Shown in pieces: positions 17,908-25,517 of a stretch of DNA of 32,954 nt. The notes under the pieces are model-generated. The model did not search any database and was not told where the DNA came from. It saw only the letters and a list, made by a program, of their open reading frames with translations. Each line of letters opens with the position of its first letter. The stretch's first letter is position 1. The DNA comes from Campylobacteraceae bacterium (GTDB lineage Bacteria; Campylobacterota; Campylobacteria; Campylobacterales; Sulfurovaceae), in NCBI GenBank assembly GCA_027036015.1, contig JALVTH010000041.1, positions 1 to 32,954 of the forward strand. Direction: 5' to 3'. The position numbers and the translations under genes are program-made.

Positions 17908-19344
17908 AATTTTTTTCAATAAAAGTAAACTATCTTCTTGAGTCAAATTTTCCATCTCTTTTAGCGTTGCCATTAAAGCCATCAGTTTGTTTCTTACTTC
18001 AAGCTCTTCAAGTTTAGGAATAGAATCAGCAACAATCCCAGCTCCAGCTTGCAAAATTACTTCATCCTTTTTTAAAAGTGCCGTTCTAATGACAATTGCC
18101 GAATCCATATCGCCACTAAAAGAAAAATACCCAACACTTCCACTATAAAAGGCCCTTTTTAGTCCTTCATATTTTGCAATTAACTCCATTGCCTTAATTT
18201 TAGGAGCTCCAGAAACCGTTCCAGCCGTAAAGGTTGCGGCAAAAAGATCAAACATATCTTTTTCATCGTCTAAAACACCAATAACGTCTGAGACTAAATG
18301 CATAACGTGTGAATAGCGCTCTACACGCATCATCTCTGGTACTTTAACACTTCCAATCTTTGCAACCCGTCCAACATCATTTCTTCCCAAATCTACAAGC
18401 ATTAAATGCTCAGCCCGCTCTTTGGGATCGTTAATCATTTCAACTTCAAGCTCATAATCTCTTTGGGGGGTTGAACCTCTTTTTCTTGTTCCTGCAATTG
18501 GACGAAGTAAAATTTCTCTATTGGTAAGTCTAACCATAACTTCTGGCGAAGAGCCACAAATTGCAAAATCTTCAAACTCTAACAAGAAAAGATATGGAGA
18601 TGGATTTTTTGATCGAAGCATTCGATAAAAACTTAATGCATCAACCTCTCCTTTTTGCACGTAACGATTTGAAAGTACAATTTGAAAAATATCTCCAGCT
18701 TTTATGTGTTCTTTTGCTTTTTTTACGATTGCTTCAAATTCCTCTTTGGCAAATGCAAACTTTCCCTCTCCATTTAAATTTGCTTTTTTAAAAGGAGTAA
18801 GTTTTGCTGGAGTTTTCAAAAGTTCTTTAATTTGCTTTACTATATCTACATTACTATTGTCTATATCTAAAAGTGTTAATTTAGAGCTCTTATGAGAATA
18901 AGCTAAAATTACTTTTGGTCTGACTAAATCTAAATCTGGTATGGTAATGGGGTCTTTAAGTTGCTCCATAAACTCTTTTAAACTTGGTTCAAAGACCTTA
19001 ACCATATCATAGCCAATATAGCCAATAAATCCATCAACAAAATTAAATCCAAGTTCATTTACATATTTTTTGTATTTGGAAAAGTCGATTTTTTTGTAAT
19101 ATTTTTTTAAAAAGGTAAAAGGGTCTTCTTGAATTACTTGTGTCGTTTTACCATCAAAATAAAAGCTCTTATTCTCTTTATAGGTAATTCGCTCTTTTAC
19201 CCCTATACTAATAAAACTAAAATTTCCATCATCACTATTGACAACGCTTTCAAAAAGCATTGTCAATTCGTCTTTAAAACACTCTTTTAGTTGAGCATAA
19301 AGAGCTACAGGGAATAATTCGTCATAAAGATACGTAAAAATCAT
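17899..19344 (-). CDS. trpE: Anthranilate synthase component I
   Basis: A 481-residue chorismate-utilising enzyme. The C-terminal catalytic block has PIAGTRKRG, ERAEHLMLVDLGRNDVGRVA, FAATFTAGTVSGAPKIKAMELI and GYFSFSGDMDSAIVIRT. The N-terminal domain has LFES at residues 30-33, matching the LLES tryptophan-feedback site of TrpE, which favours TrpE over PabB. It starts 3 bp after the SPOR gene, so the two form one transcript. The other trp genes, including the glutaminase partner, are not in the window. Confidence 0.9.
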   Translation of the reverse strand: MIFTYLYDELFPVALYAQLKECFKDELTMLFESVVNSDDGNFSFISIGVKERITYKENKSFYFDGKTTQVIQEDPFTFLKKYYKKIDFSKYKKYVNELGFNFVDGFIGYIGYDMVKVFEPSLKEFMEQLKDPITIPDLDLVRPKVILAYSHKSSKLTLLDIDNSNVDIVKQIKELLKTPAKLTPFKKANLNGEGKFAFAKEEFEAIVKKAKEHIKAGDIFQIVLSNRYVQKGEVDALSFYRMLRSKNPSPYLFLLEFEDFAICGSSPEVMVRLTNREILLRPIAGTRKRGSTPQRDYELEVEMINDPKERAEHLMLVDLGRNDVGRVAKIGSVKVPEMMRVERYSHVMHLVSDVIGVLDDEKDMFDLFAATFTAGTVSGAPKIKAMELIAKYEGLKRAFYSGSVGYFSFSGDMDSAIVIRTALLKKDEVILQAGAGIVADSIPKLEELEVRNKLMALMATLKEMENLTQEDSLLLLKKIEK

Positions 19345-19347
19345 TGC

Positions 19348-20094
19348 TTATCTCTTAATAAAAGCTGCACTTGAAATTTTAGATTTTACGATTCCTAAAA
19401 CTTGCATAGCTTCACTTCTACTTCTAAATGGCCCAACAAGCACTCTTCTAAAACCATTGACTTGTTGAATTCTATATTTAAAACCACTTTTTCTAATTTT
19501 ATCAATAAACTCTTCAGATGGCCCTTTAGCAAAAGAACCTACCTGAATATAAACGCTTCCAGCTCCTCCATAACTTACTACTCGCTTATAGATAGGAGCT
19601 TTGTGAACAATATGTTTTTTATGCACTTTTGGCTTTTTGTGATAAATTATTTTTTTGGCTCTTTCTTTTTTATTTTCCATTACACTTTTTGCAGCCGCAG
19701 CTGTAGCAGTTGCAGCTGCGGCAGTTACAGCCTCTTTTGCATTTATATCATCTTCTTTTGGCTCAACCACATCTATATCTGCTTTATCTAAGCCCTCATT
19801 ATCAAGTGGAGCTAAATCGTTATCTAAATTTTCATTTTTACTCTCACTCATTGCTACCTTTTCATTCTCAGCGCCACCATTATCAACAGTTGCTAATTGT
19901 TGTTCTTGCACTTGTTGCGTTTTATTGCTCTCTTCTCCTCCGCCAATAATCATATTAGCAAGCACAACTCCAATAATTAAAAGCAAGACAACTAACCCTA
20001 AAATTAGAAGCAGACCTTTTTTATTGTTACTTGGCTCTGGCTCTTCCAAAATTAAATCGTCCAAATTTTTCTCGTTTACGCTTTGTTCACTCAT
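19348..20094 (-). CDS. SPOR-domain membrane protein (FtsN/DedD-like)
   Basis: A 248-residue bitopic protein. It has a short acidic cytoplasmic N-terminus, a membrane helix at about residues 27-48 (GLLLILGLVVLLLIIGVVLA), a long acidic then alanine-rich and basic linker, and a C-terminal SPOR domain (about 174-248) with YIQVGSFAKGPSEEFIDKI and RVLVGPFRSRSEA. SPOR domains bind denuded glycan strands at the division septum. The linker contains an Ala/Thr run (about 121-135) encoded by repetitive GCN triplets. Its own promoter is visible upstream. From memory, C. jejuni has a similar gene between glyA and aroE. Role in septation is inferred from the domain. Confidence 0.85.
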   Translation of the reverse strand: MSEQSVNEKNLDDLILEEPEPSNNKKGLLLILGLVVLLLIIGVVLANMIIGGGEESNKTQQVQEQQLATVDNGGAENEKVAMSESKNENLDNDLAPLDNEGLDKADIDVVEPKEDDINAKEAVTAAAATATAAAAKSVMENKKERAKKIIYHKKPKVHKKHIVHKAPIYKRVVSYGGAGSVYIQVGSFAKGPSEEFIDKIRKSGFKYRIQQVNGFRRVLVGPFRSRSEAMQVLGIVKSKISSAAFIKR

Positions 20095-20125
20095 ACTATA
20101 CTCCTATCAAAACTTATCTTGAGTC

Positions 20126-20131
20126 ATTATA
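20126..20131 (-). promoter_or_regulatory. -10 box for the SPOR/trpE operon
   Basis: Consensus TATAAT on the minus strand in GTGGTATAATGACTC, after a T-rich tract and about 32 nt ahead of the SPOR-gene ATG, which has a TAGGAG ribosome site. The 86-bp gap to the upstream DUF1882-like gene holds no other obvious element. Confidence 0.65.
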
Positions 20132-20180
20132 CCACAAAAAAATAAATAATCATATTGGTTAATATAAAAAATTTCAAATT

Positions 20181-20693
20181 TCACCAAGGCTCTTGGATGA
20201 TTTCTCTTGGCAAAATAATTAAATTTCCTAATTCTGGTTTTGAGTCAATTGGTAAAATTCTCCAATCTTGTGGGATTAAATCTTTTATTTTGGCTGAAAG
20301 AAGGACTCTTTTTTCTTTTAATTCCCTTTTGTTCGGAAACTCTATAAAAATTAAAAGCTTATCAAAAGAGTATTCTAAAATTTTTCCTTGAAGATGATTT
20401 TCTTTTAAAATTCGAAACAAAAGCGTACCAAAAGCAAATGCCTCCTTGCCTCGATACTCAAAAACCAATGCATTTAAGTTCTTTAACGATATTGCAATGG
20501 TGAGCTCTTTGTTTAAATGCTGTTTTATTAAAGTCTTATCAACTTTTTTACGCACAGGTAAAAAGTGAGAATAAACATAATGTCCATTTTTATTTTTTGA
20601 AGAGATTAAAGAAGCTTGTTTAATATAATAGCAATCAACACTTTTTGTTAGCTCCAAAAGGAGCTTTTCAATATTAGTAGATTGGTCTATCAT
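20181..20693 (-). CDS. Conserved hypothetical protein, DUF1882-like
   Basis: A 170-residue soluble protein with no signal peptide or membrane segment. I do not recognise a catalytic motif. Its position directly after glyA and before a SPOR gene matches, from memory, the DUF1882 proteins of Campylobacter (Cj0403) and Helicobacter, which are specific to this phylum. Visible features are a basic middle ([13 protein letters not shown]), a [35 protein letters not shown] stretch suggesting an alpha/beta core, and a tryptophan-ended C-terminus. The ATG lies 20 bp inside glyA without a clear ribosome site, so translation is probably coupled to glyA. Function unknown. Confidence 0.7.
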   Translation of the reverse strand: MIDQSTNIEKLLLELTKSVDCYYIKQASLISSKNKNGHYVYSHFLPVRKKVDKTLIKQHLNKELTIAISLKNLNALVFEYRGKEAFAFGTLLFRILKENHLQGKILEYSFDKLLIFIEFPNKRELKEKRVLLSAKIKDLIPQDWRILPIDSKPELGNLIILPREIIQEPW

Positions 20694-21924
20694 AGATAAT
20701 AAAATTACTTGCTAACTCTTTTACTTCTTCTTTAATTTTAGCATGAAGAGCACTATCGTTAATGTTATCTAAAACATCGGCAATTTTATTTGCAATCCAT
20801 TCAAACTCTTTTTCTTTCATTCCCCTTGCCGTTAAAGCAGGTGAGCCAATTCTAATTCCACTTGTAACAAATGGACTTCTTGTTTCTCCTGGGACTGTAT
20901 TTTTATTAACAGTAATTCCAGCTGCACCCAAGGCTGCATCTGCATCTTTACCGCTAAAGTCTCTATCTAAAAAGCTAACAAGAACTAAATGGTTATCTGT
21001 TCCTCCACTAACTACGTTATAGCCTCTTTGCATTAAAACTTCAGCTAAAACTTTTGCGTTTGCTTTAACCTGTTTTGCATACTCTTTCCATTGTGGTGCT
21101 AAATTATATTTAAATCCAACAGCTTTTGCCGCAATTACATGCACTAAAGGTCCACCTTGAAGTCCTGGGAAAATTGCTGAATTAATCTTTTTAGCAAGCT
21201 CTTCATCATTTGTCATAATTGCTCCACCTCTTGGGCCTCGAAGCGTTTTATGTGTTGTAGTTGTTACAACGTGCGCATATGGAAATGGACTCATATGCTC
21301 TCCTGCTGCAACAAGACCAGCAATATGTGCAATATCTGCCATTAAATAAGCACCAACTTCGTCAGCAATTTCTCTAAACTTTTTAAAATCAATTTCTCGT
21401 GGGTATGCGCTTGCACCACAAACGATAATTTTTGGTTTAACAATTTTTGCAATCTCTCTTACTTTATCATAATTAATTCTACCATCAAGCTCAACACCAT
21501 AAGTAAAACTTTGATAATTTTTCCCAGAAAAACTTGCTTTAGAACCATGTGTCAAATGCCCACCATGGCTTAAATCCATTCCTAAAATCTTATCGTATGG
21601 TTTTAAAAGTGCGGCATAAACAGCTCCATTGGCTTGGCTTCCAGAATGAGGCTGAACATTTGCATATTCACAGCCAAAAAGCTTTTTAAGTCTTTCTATG
21701 GCAATTTGCTCTACTCTATCGGCATTCTCACATCCACCGTAATATCTTTTATTAGGATAACCTTCTGCATATTTATTCGTAAAAACGCTTCCCATTGCTT
21801 CCATTACAGCTGGGAAGGTAAAGTTTTCGCTTGCAATCATTTCAAGATGTTCGTTTTGGCGTTTAAGCTCATTTTCAATAGCTTCAAAAATCTCTGGATC
21901 TACCTTTTCAATCTCATAACTCAT
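20674..21924 (-). CDS. glyA: Serine hydroxymethyltransferase
   Basis: Interconverts serine and glycine with tetrahydrofolate and PLP, the main source of one-carbon units. It shows [55 protein letters not shown] and [14 protein letters not shown] with the PLP lysine. The ATG at 21924 (MSYEIEKV, 416 residues) has AAGGA with 5-nt spacing. An ATG at 21930 and a TTG at 21942 are in frame but less likely. It is followed by the DUF1882-like gene with a 20-bp overlap. A TATAAAT-like -10 lies in the 100-bp upstream region. Confidence 0.97.
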   Translation of the reverse strand: MSYEIEKVDPEIFEAIENELKRQNEHLEMIASENFTFPAVMEAMGSVFTNKYAEGYPNKRYYGGCENADRVEQIAIERLKKLFGCEYANVQPHSGSQANGAVYAALLKPYDKILGMDLSHGGHLTHGSKASFSGKNYQSFTYGVELDGRINYDKVREIAKIVKPKIIVCGASAYPREIDFKKFREIADEVGAYLMADIAHIAGLVAAGEHMSPFPYAHVVTTTTHKTLRGPRGGAIMTNDEELAKKINSAIFPGLQGGPLVHVIAAKAVGFKYNLAPQWKEYAKQVKANAKVLAEVLMQRGYNVVSGGTDNHLVLVSFLDRDFSGKDADAALGAAGITVNKNTVPGETRSPFVTSGIRIGSPALTARGMKEKEFEWIANKIADVLDNINDSALHAKIKEEVKELASNFIIYDRPIY

Positions 21925-22006
21925 AAGCATCCTTATCCTCAAAAATAATAATGTATTTATAGCTAAATTCTCATAAAAATTGTTTGAAAACGACTCTTTT
22001 CTTTGT

Positions 22007-22042
22007 AAAATAAAAAGTTAGTGTTTCGATTTATTGAAACAC
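22007..22042 (-). terminator. Intrinsic terminator overlapping the lipoprotein stop codon
   Basis: Inverted repeat GTGTTTC (22021-22027) and GAAACAC (22036-22042), a 7-bp perfect stem with an 8-nt loop. On the minus strand it is followed by TAACTTTTTATTTTA. The stop codon of the DUF1439-like gene (22033-22031) lies in the loop. Confidence 0.7.
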
Positions 22043-22573
22043 AACTTTAATTTTCCCCTCTTTGACACTTATAGATTTAATTGGTTTTAAGCGCTTTCTT
22101 GATTTATGCAAAATTAAATTTTCTAATTCATATTTTAAGCCATCAACAATAAATTTCTCTTGCATGGGTGAGACATACTCTAAAAGTTCTTCTTTTAAAA
22201 ATTTTAATTTCAATACTTTTACATTTGCAAAATGAAACTCTTTGGTTTGAGGATCGTAACTTATTGAAGATTTTGCTCTTGCAACGACCCCAACACCTTC
22301 TGGAATTTCAAAACTTGTAAAAATAAATTCACTATCTACGATTAAACTCTTTTTATCTTCACCAGCATATGCAACGACTGAAGTAATTTTTATAGAGTTT
22401 TGCCCTACTTTTTGCGTAAGCGGAAGTTGTTTTGCAATGTTTTCGTTAATTTTACCAAGAGATAGATAGCCTTCTCTTACTTCAAAAGCGTTTGAGCTAA
22501 AAGGATTAGGAAACCAACTGCTACAAGCACTAAATAAAAAAATTGTTGTAACTATTAAAAAAATTTGTCTCAT
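22031..22573 (-). CDS. DUF1439 (YceB-like) outer-membrane lipoprotein
   Basis: A 180-residue lipoprotein. The signal peptide ends in the lipobox LFSAC with Cys17 and is followed by SSW rather than Asp at +2, which favours outer-membrane sorting. The body resembles the DUF1439/YceB family, a lipid-binding TULIP-like fold: GYLSLGKINENIAKQLPLTQKV near the N-terminus and a C-terminal KSISVKEGKIKVVF. Function of the family is poorly defined. It has its own TATAAT promoter overlapped by a palindrome and its own terminator, so it is monocistronic although it follows a LolD-like gene on the same strand. Confidence 0.7.
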   Translation of the reverse strand: MRQIFLIVTTIFLFSACSSWFPNPFSSNAFEVREGYLSLGKINENIAKQLPLTQKVGQNSIKITSVVAYAGEDKKSLIVDSEFIFTSFEIPEGVGVVARAKSSISYDPQTKEFHFANVKVLKLKFLKEELLEYVSPMQEKFIVDGLKYELENLILHKSRKRLKPIKSISVKEGKIKVVFQ

Positions 22574-22592
22574 TCCCTAACCTCTTTGATTT

Positions 22593-22607
22593 ATGATATT
22601 ATATCAT
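22593..22607. promoter_or_regulatory. Perfect palindrome over the -10 of the DUF1439-like gene
   Basis: ATGATAT-T-ATATCAT, a perfect 7-1-7 inverted repeat. It contains the minus-strand TATAAT (22603-22598) that lies about 25 nt upstream of the lipoprotein ATG. The 7-1-7 shape is that of Fur-type operators, but the sequence differs from the TGATAAT consensus. It may simply be an AT-rich promoter with chance symmetry. Confidence 0.4.
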
Positions 22608-22631
22608 ATTAAATTAATTACTCTCTTAATT

Positions 22632-23267
22632 TTACAAAAGAAGCTTTTTCTCTTCTAAAAGCAAAATTTTTTGCGTCTTTTGAGCAATATCTCTATCGTG
22701 CGTTACTAAAAATAAAGCCGCATTAAAACGCTTTACATATTCGTTTAATACATCCATAACTAAATTTGCCGTCTCTTTATCTAAATTTCCCGTTGGCTCA
22801 TCAGCAAAAATAATTTTGGGCTTTTTACTTAAAACTCTTGCAATAGAGACTCGCTGTTGCTGACCACCAGAAATTTCACTAACTTTTTTTTCTAACAAAT
22901 GATCAATCTCAAGAAGCTTTACAATCTCTTTATCAAAATTGGTTTGGGCTAAAAGCGTTGCAGCTTCAATGTTATCTTTGACACTCATTCCCTTAAAAAG
23001 ATAATGTGATTGAAAAATTATTCCAATCTTTTTTCTTCGAATTTGCTCTAACTCTTTAGCTTTCAAAGTATAGATATTTTCACCAAAAAGAAAAACTTCA
23101 CCCTTATCTGGTTTTAGCAAAGTAGAAAGAATGTGAAGAAGTGTTGACTTTCCGCTTCCGCTTCTTCCCATAATAGCAATGGATTCTCCCTCTTTTAAGT
23201 TTAGATTAACTTTAGAAAAAAGCTCGTAATCAAAACTTTTTGCAATATTAATAGCTTCTAAAAGCAT
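22632..23267 (-). CDS. LolD-like ABC transporter ATP-binding protein
   Basis: A 211-residue ABC ATPase of the LolD/FtsE/MacB group. It shows Walker A GRSGSGKST, Q-loop IGIIFQSHYLF, signature ISGGQQQRVSIARVL, Walker B IIFADEPTGNLD (the EPTGNLD form is typical of this group) and H-loop FLVTHDRD. The start chosen is the ATG at 23267 (MLLEAINIAKSF), matching family N-termini. A longer frame from 23336 would overlap the upstream gene by 47 bp. The LolC/E-type permease partner is not encoded here. Possible role is lipoprotein release, suggested by family and not proven by context. Confidence 0.82.
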   Translation of the reverse strand: MLLEAINIAKSFDYELFSKVNLNLKEGESIAIMGRSGSGKSTLLHILSTLLKPDKGEVFLFGENIYTLKAKELEQIRRKKIGIIFQSHYLFKGMSVKDNIEAATLLAQTNFDKEIVKLLEIDHLLEKKVSEISGGQQQRVSIARVLSKKPKIIFADEPTGNLDKETANLVMDVLNEYVKRFNAALFLVTHDRDIAQKTQKILLLEEKKLLL

Positions 23268-23289
23268 TTGACTCAAAAATAATCCTTTC

Positions 23290-23679
23290 TTAAGAAAATG
23301 CAATATAAACCAAGTATGGATAGGTAAGTGGACCAATTAAAAGTGCCCAAAAAGGCATTTTCATCTCTAAAAGTGCTTTCATCTCGCTTCCCATATTCGC
23401 TTGTTGTAACTTTTTAATAAGCTCAATTTGCGTTAAAATATCAAAACTTTTAAAAATAATTGCTACCATCAAAGCCCAATGAAAATTGTGCATAAAAAGC
23501 ACCAAAAATAAAAGCCACAAATAGCCAAAATGTAAAAAGAAAAAATAAAAAATCGATTTTTTGTAATAGGATAAAAGTTTTAATAAAGTCTTCTTTAAAG
23601 TATCCGAATAAAACAAAAAAAGCTCAATGACTTCAAAAAAAAAGGTAATAAGTATTAGCCAACTTTTATCTATTATCAT
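23290..23679 (-). CDS. Small integral membrane protein, function unknown
   Basis: A 129-residue protein I do not recognise. Four hydrophobic stretches are visible, at about 7-24, 42-64, 66-80 and 108-128. Between the third and fourth is a charged segment (IELIKKLQQANMGSEMKALLEMKMP). Phe, Leu and Tyr are abundant. Its ATG directly abuts the dapE stop, and the LolD-like start follows 22 bp after its own, so it is part of that operon. It could be a partner of the ATPase, but it is much smaller than a LolC/E permease and lacks a large periplasmic domain. Confidence 0.7.
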   Translation of the reverse strand: MIIDKSWLILITFFFEVIELFLFYSDTLKKTLLKLLSYYKKSIFYFFFLHFGYLWLLFLVLFMHNFHWALMVAIIFKSFDILTQIELIKKLQQANMGSEMKALLEMKMPFWALLIGPLTYPYLVYIAFS

Positions 23680-24771
23680 TTAAAACTCTTTTAACACTTC
23701 TTTAAAAACAAAATAAAGTTCTTGGACTTCTTTAATAGAAGTTCGCTCATTCGGTGCGTGAATCGTATCGTTTTTTACTCCAAATTCTATCGTATCAATA
23801 CCTAATTTCCCAAAAAATCTTGCATCACTTGTTCCACCAGCTGTTGAGTGTTTTGGAGTAATATTCGTTACTTTTTTAATAGCTTTTTCTAATATTTTTA
23901 CTACTTTACTATTATGATTTGTAACAAAAGGATAGGCAGATTGAGTAAGCTTTACTTCATAATCTAATCCATCAAAATGTTTTTGAAGAAAAGCTAAAAT
24001 ATCTTCTTTTAAAGTTTTAGTAGAATTTCTTACATTAAACATCATTTTTAAAAGTCCTGGCGTTACATTTGTTACTTCCATTCCTGCTCTTATATCGGTA
24101 ATGACAAATTTACTTGGAGCAAAATATTCATCTCCATTATCTAAATCCACCCCAGCAATTTTTGGCAAAATAGGTGCAATCATATCAATGGGATTTTTTG
24201 CTTTTTGTGGATAAGCTGCATGTCCTTGGACGCCAAAAAGTTTTAAGACACCATTAATTGAACCTCTTCTTCCAATCTTTATTGCATCGCCAAATTGCTC
24301 TTCGCACGTTGGTTCGGCTACAATGACAAAATCTGGTAAAAGATTTTTCTCTTGCAAAGCTTTTAGGGCATTTTGTGTGCCAATTCCATCGCCCTCTTCA
24401 TCAGAGGTTAATAGTAAAGAGACTCTTCCATTAAATTCTTTTAACTCTTTGATTGCTTGGGTAAATGCAGCAACACCACTTTTCATATCTTGAGCGCCTC
24501 TTGCATAAATAAAACCATTTTCAACTTTAGGAACAAAAGGTGCACTTTGCCATCCATCTCCTGGCGGCACAACATCAACATGTCCGCTAAAACAAAGATG
24601 AGGACCCTCTTTAAATTTTTTCGTTAAAAATAGAGCTTTGATTTCACCTTTATCAAAACGAAAAGAATCAAAATCACCCAAATACTCTTGAATAAAATCT
24701 AAAATTCCTCCATCATTTGGAGTAATAGATTTCTTTGAAAGTAGTTTAATAAAAAGATCAATTACATCCAT
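23680..24771 (-). CDS. dapE: Succinyl-diaminopimelate desuccinylase
   Basis: A 363-residue M20 metallopeptidase-family enzyme producing LL-diaminopimelate for lysine and cell-wall synthesis. Metal ligands and catalytic residues lie in FSGHVDVVPPGDGW, YARGAQDMKSGVAAF, LTSDEEGDGIGT (catalytic Glu) and VAEPTCEEQFGDAIKIGRRGS. The dimerisation domain follows, and HSTAGGTSDARFF and EFGVKNDTIHAPNE close the active site. Its ATG overlaps the stop of the FTR gene (TAATG). Confidence 0.95.
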   Translation of the reverse strand: MDVIDLFIKLLSKKSITPNDGGILDFIQEYLGDFDSFRFDKGEIKALFLTKKFKEGPHLCFSGHVDVVPPGDGWQSAPFVPKVENGFIYARGAQDMKSGVAAFTQAIKELKEFNGRVSLLLTSDEEGDGIGTQNALKALQEKNLLPDFVIVAEPTCEEQFGDAIKIGRRGSINGVLKLFGVQGHAAYPQKAKNPIDMIAPILPKIAGVDLDNGDEYFAPSKFVITDIRAGMEVTNVTPGLLKMMFNVRNSTKTLKEDILAFLQKHFDGLDYEVKLTQSAYPFVTNHNSKVVKILEKAIKKVTNITPKHSTAGGTSDARFFGKLGIDTIEFGVKNDTIHAPNERTSIKEVQELYFVFKEVLKEF

Positions 24772-25112
24772 TAAGCCTCTTTATTATAATTTTGCACAAA
24801 TTCTGGAGAACAAAAAATTCCACAATGGCATTTACCTTCATTTGGAACCTCTTTTTCAATGGCAGGTTTGCAAGGACAAATTCTATCATCTGCACTTTTA
24901 AATTTTCCATCCTCTTCAATTACCATAAAACATGGACAAAATCTTTTTCCATATAATAGTTTATGTCTTGCAAGCCCCATTTGAACACTTTCAACTACTT
25001 CATGATCTGGATGATAAACCCAACCAAATTGCTTGCATACTTTATCAGTAAATTTTTTCGTTTTTTCCATTTCATCTAAAAATTCTTTTGAACTCATATC
25101 AATTTGTTTCAT
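24771..25112 (-). CDS. Ferredoxin:thioredoxin reductase catalytic (beta) subunit
   Basis: A 113-residue protein with the complete FTR signature: CPC at 59-61, CPC at 79-81 and CHC at 95-97. In the plant and cyanobacterial enzyme these six cysteines give the [4Fe-4S] cluster ligands and the redox-active disulfide. GLARHKLLYGKRFCPC and EVPNEGKCHCGIFC match the family well. Two more cysteines (26 and 101) are extra. The enzyme reduces thioredoxin from reduced ferredoxin rather than NADPH. No variable (alpha) subunit or thioredoxin is next to it. It heads an operon with dapE and has a clear promoter. Confidence 0.9.
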   Translation of the reverse strand: MKQIDMSSKEFLDEMEKTKKFTDKVCKQFGWVYHPDHEVVESVQMGLARHKLLYGKRFCPCFMVIEEDGKFKSADDRICPCKPAIEKEVPNEGKCHCGIFCSPEFVQNYNKEA

Positions 25113-25131
25113 TTTCGATACCCTTTATTGG

Positions 25132-25150
25132 ATAATTTTGCAAAATTATA
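25132..25150 (-). promoter_or_regulatory. FTR/dapE promoter with overlapping perfect palindrome
   Basis: TATAAT (25150-25145 on the minus strand, in TATGCTATAAT) lies about 32 nt before the FTR ATG. An 18-bp perfect palindrome, ATAATTTTGCAAAATTAT (25132-25149), covers the -10 and the presumed start site. Its position fits a repressor operator; the binding protein is unknown. Confidence 0.55.
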
Positions 25151-25183
25151 GCATACTCCATAAAATTTAAAGCCTTTTTCTAA

Positions 25184-25189
25184 TATAAT
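25184..25189 (+). promoter_or_regulatory. -10 box for the gatC-pilT-cvpA-fur-lysS operon
   Basis: Consensus TATAAT in TTTTTCTAATATAATTT, 33 nt ahead of the gatC GTG start and preceded by a T-run. It is divergent from the FTR promoter within a 110-bp gap. No other promoter is evident before the terminator after lysS. Confidence 0.65.
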
Positions 25190-25222
25190 TTAAAAAATTA
25201 TCTTAAGCTAAGGTGTAAAATC

Positions 25223-25513
25223 GTGAAAATAGATCAAAAGTTACTCGGTAATTTGGAAAAACTCTCTGCTTTATATGTTGAAGAAGAAAAAAAAGAAGAA
25301 ATTTTACAACAATTAAACGAGATTATTGGGTATGTTGAAAATTTAAATGAACTTGATACTACAAATGTAGATAGCTACTTTTCTACCTTAGAAGGTGGCA
25401 CACCAATAAGAGAAGATGTGGTAAAAAAAGATGAAAATATTTCTAACGAGATTTTAAAACATGCCCCAAATAGTGATGATAATTTTTTTATAGTTCCAGC
25501 AATTATCGAGTGA
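25223..25513 (+). CDS. gatC: Asp/Glu-tRNA amidotransferase subunit C
   Basis: The 96-residue small subunit of GatCAB, which converts Glu-tRNA-Gln and Asp-tRNA-Asn to the amide forms. It shows LEKLSALYVEEEKKEEILQQLNEIIGYVENLNELDT and LEGGTPIREDVV, typical of GatC, which wraps between GatA and GatB. The start is GTG, with an AAGG ribosome site upstream. GatA and GatB are not in the window. From memory, C. jejuni also carries gatC just upstream of cvpA-fur-lysS. It heads this operon. Confidence 0.93.
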   Translation: MKIDQKLLGNLEKLSALYVEEEKKEEILQQLNEIIGYVENLNELDTTNVDSYFSTLEGGTPIREDVVKKDENISNEILKHAPNSDDNFFIVPAIIE

Positions 25514-25517
25514 GCCT

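Noticed and set aside
19655-20122. A 155-codon plus-strand open frame opposite the SPOR gene
   Set aside because: It is the antisense shadow of the Ala-rich linker. It lacks a ribosome site and overlaps a gene with clear domains.
23268-23336. Longer N-terminus for the LolD-like ATPase (starting MVHLPIHT)
   Set aside because: It would overlap the upstream gene by 47 bp and adds residues not typical of the family; the ATG at 23267 fits LolD starts.
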